The notes under the pieces: model-generated | Databases searched by the model: none | Told to the model about the DNA's origin: nothing | Seen by the model: only the letters and a program-made list of their open reading frames with translations | From: Massilia sp. | GTDB lineage: Bacteria; Pseudomonadota; Gammaproteobacteria; Burkholderiales; Burkholderiaceae_D | NCBI GenBank assembly: GCA_003520365.1 | Contig: DOUW01000300.1 | Location: 1 to 7,566, forward strand | DNA: 7,566 nucleotides | Direction of reading: 5' to 3' | Made by a program: the position numbers and the translations under genes | Shown: piece by piece, positions 6,929 through 7,566 of the stretch | Layout of the letters: every line of letters begins with the position of its first letter | Numbering within the stretch: the first letter of the stretch is position 1

Positions 6929-6963
6929 AGTATATAGAAAATGCGGGGAGGCTTCCGAAGCCT
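6929..6963 (-). promoter_or_regulatory. Putative folE promoter with a palindrome at the -35 position
   Basis: On the minus strand TATACT (complement of 6929-6934) is a good -10 box 28 bases before the folE ATG. At the -35 distance there is no consensus box but a perfect 15-base palindrome, AGGCTTC-C-GAAGCCT (6949-6963). A regulator bound there could help or block polymerase. This is a reading by eye. Confidence 0.45.
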
Positions 6964-7045
6964 GCTGATTTCTTGAGCAAACCAGACTCATCTGTTGCGC
7001 CGATGCGCTAGCGTGGACAGGTTCTCATGCGACAGGAGGCGGCCT

Positions 7046-7566
7046 ATGTTCGGAAGCTCGGTACTCGAAGTGGCAATCGGATTGACGTTCTGTTACGGCA
7101 CGGTGGCGCTGATCGTCGCCACCTTGCAGGAGGCGCTGGCGGCGGCGTTCCGGCTACGCGCCAACACCTTATTGGCAGGCATTAAAAGCATGCTCAACGA
7201 CCCGCGCTTCGATGCGCTGGCCCAGATGGTGTACGCCCATCCGCTGGTCAATCCGCACAGCGACGGCAGCCCGGTCGACGAGCGCCATCTCGCGGCGCGC
7301 CCATCCTACATCGAACCGGCGCACTTCGCGATCGCCCTGATCGACAGCATCCAGAAGGTCCCGGGCGACTTCGCGCGCCTCGGCGCGGACATCGACGCCA
7401 TCCGCGACCCGCAGGTGCGGCGCGCCCTGCACGCCCTGCACGCGCGCGCGGCCGGCGACCTGGAGCGTTTTCAATTGCTGGTGGCCGGCTGGTTCGACAA
7501 CGCGATGGAGCGGGTATCGGGCGCCTATAAACGGCGCCAGCTCTTGATTTCCCTGCTGCTCTCGCT
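7046..7566 (+). CDS. Uncharacterised membrane protein, partial (runs off the right edge)
   Basis: The first 173 residues are present. A hydrophobic segment at about 6-28 (VLEVAIGLTFCYGTVALIVA) is probably a membrane anchor. A soluble helical region follows (about 36-148), then the motif WFDNAMERVSGAYKRR (149-164), and a second hydrophobic segment starts at about 166 (LLISLLLS). The WFDxxMxRxSGxYKR motif just before a membrane helix occurs, as I recall, in a family of hypothetical bacterial proteins without an assigned function; I give no function here. The start is well supported: AGGAGG (7034-7039) lies six bases before the ATG. The gene is divergent from folE across a 145-base region. I cannot see the C-terminal part or any partners. 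Confidence 0.85.
   Translation, partial: MFGSSVLEVAIGLTFCYGTVALIVATLQEALAAAFRLRANTLLAGIKSMLNDPRFDALAQMVYAHPLVNPHSDGSPVDERHLAARPSYIEPAHFAIALIDSIQKVPGDFARLGADIDAIRDPQVRRALHALHARAAGDLERFQLLVAGWFDNAMERVSGAYKRRQLLISLLLS

Noticed and set aside
7006..7013. 8-base palindrome CGCTAGCG upstream of the right-hand gene.
   Set aside because: It is too short to be significant in GC-rich DNA and has no clear promoter around it.
7169..7474. A minus-strand frame inside the right-hand membrane protein gene.
   Set aside because: It is antisense to a frame with a strong Shine-Dalgarno and membrane segments, and has no recognisable feature of its own.

Overview
The window is GC-rich and looks like a beta-proteobacterial chromosome. 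The gene mix (an E. coli-type RtcB, a PaoABC/YagTSR-type molybdoenzyme, a BcrC-like phosphatase, short FolE) and the codon use suggest the Oxalobacteraceae, for example a Massilia relative. That placement is inferred from general resemblance, not from a search. I see no rRNA, tRNA, CRISPR array or prophage.

Layout. Positions 1-4384 hold four minus-strand genes in transcription order rtcB, paoA, paoB, paoC; paoC runs off the left edge. rtcB is a 3'-phosphate RNA ligase. The pao genes encode the 2Fe-2S, FAD/4Fe-4S and molybdopterin subunits of a molybdenum hydroxylase of the aldehyde oxidoreductase/xanthine dehydrogenase family. paoA and paoB lie 10 bases apart and paoB overlaps paoC by 4 bases, so they are one operon; rtcB lies only 43 bases upstream of paoA and may read through. 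A divergent region (4385-4531) precedes a small plus-strand lipoprotein (4532-4936). It converges on a minus-strand PAP2/BcrC-like undecaprenyl-diphosphatase (5034-5642). Next come a stand-alone IS5-type transposase N-terminal domain (5822-6145, minus), folE (6334-6900, minus), and divergently the start of an unrecognised membrane protein (from 7046, plus, cut by the right edge).

The most interesting feature is a pair of roughly 100-base imperfect palindromes at 4935-5035 and 6231-6332. Each has a 51-base core of identical length (44 of 51 bases the same) inside arms of about 25 bases. The arms differ between the copies, yet within each copy they remain complementary. Copy 1 fills the gap between two convergent stop codons and has a T-run on both strands. 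Copy 2 sits just after the folE stop and has its T-run mainly on the folE strand. This suggests a dispersed structured element used as a transcription terminator or 3' end, which I cannot assign to a named family. Other points are a hairpin that could hide the ribosome binding site of the transposase-domain gene, and perfect short palindromes in three promoter regions.
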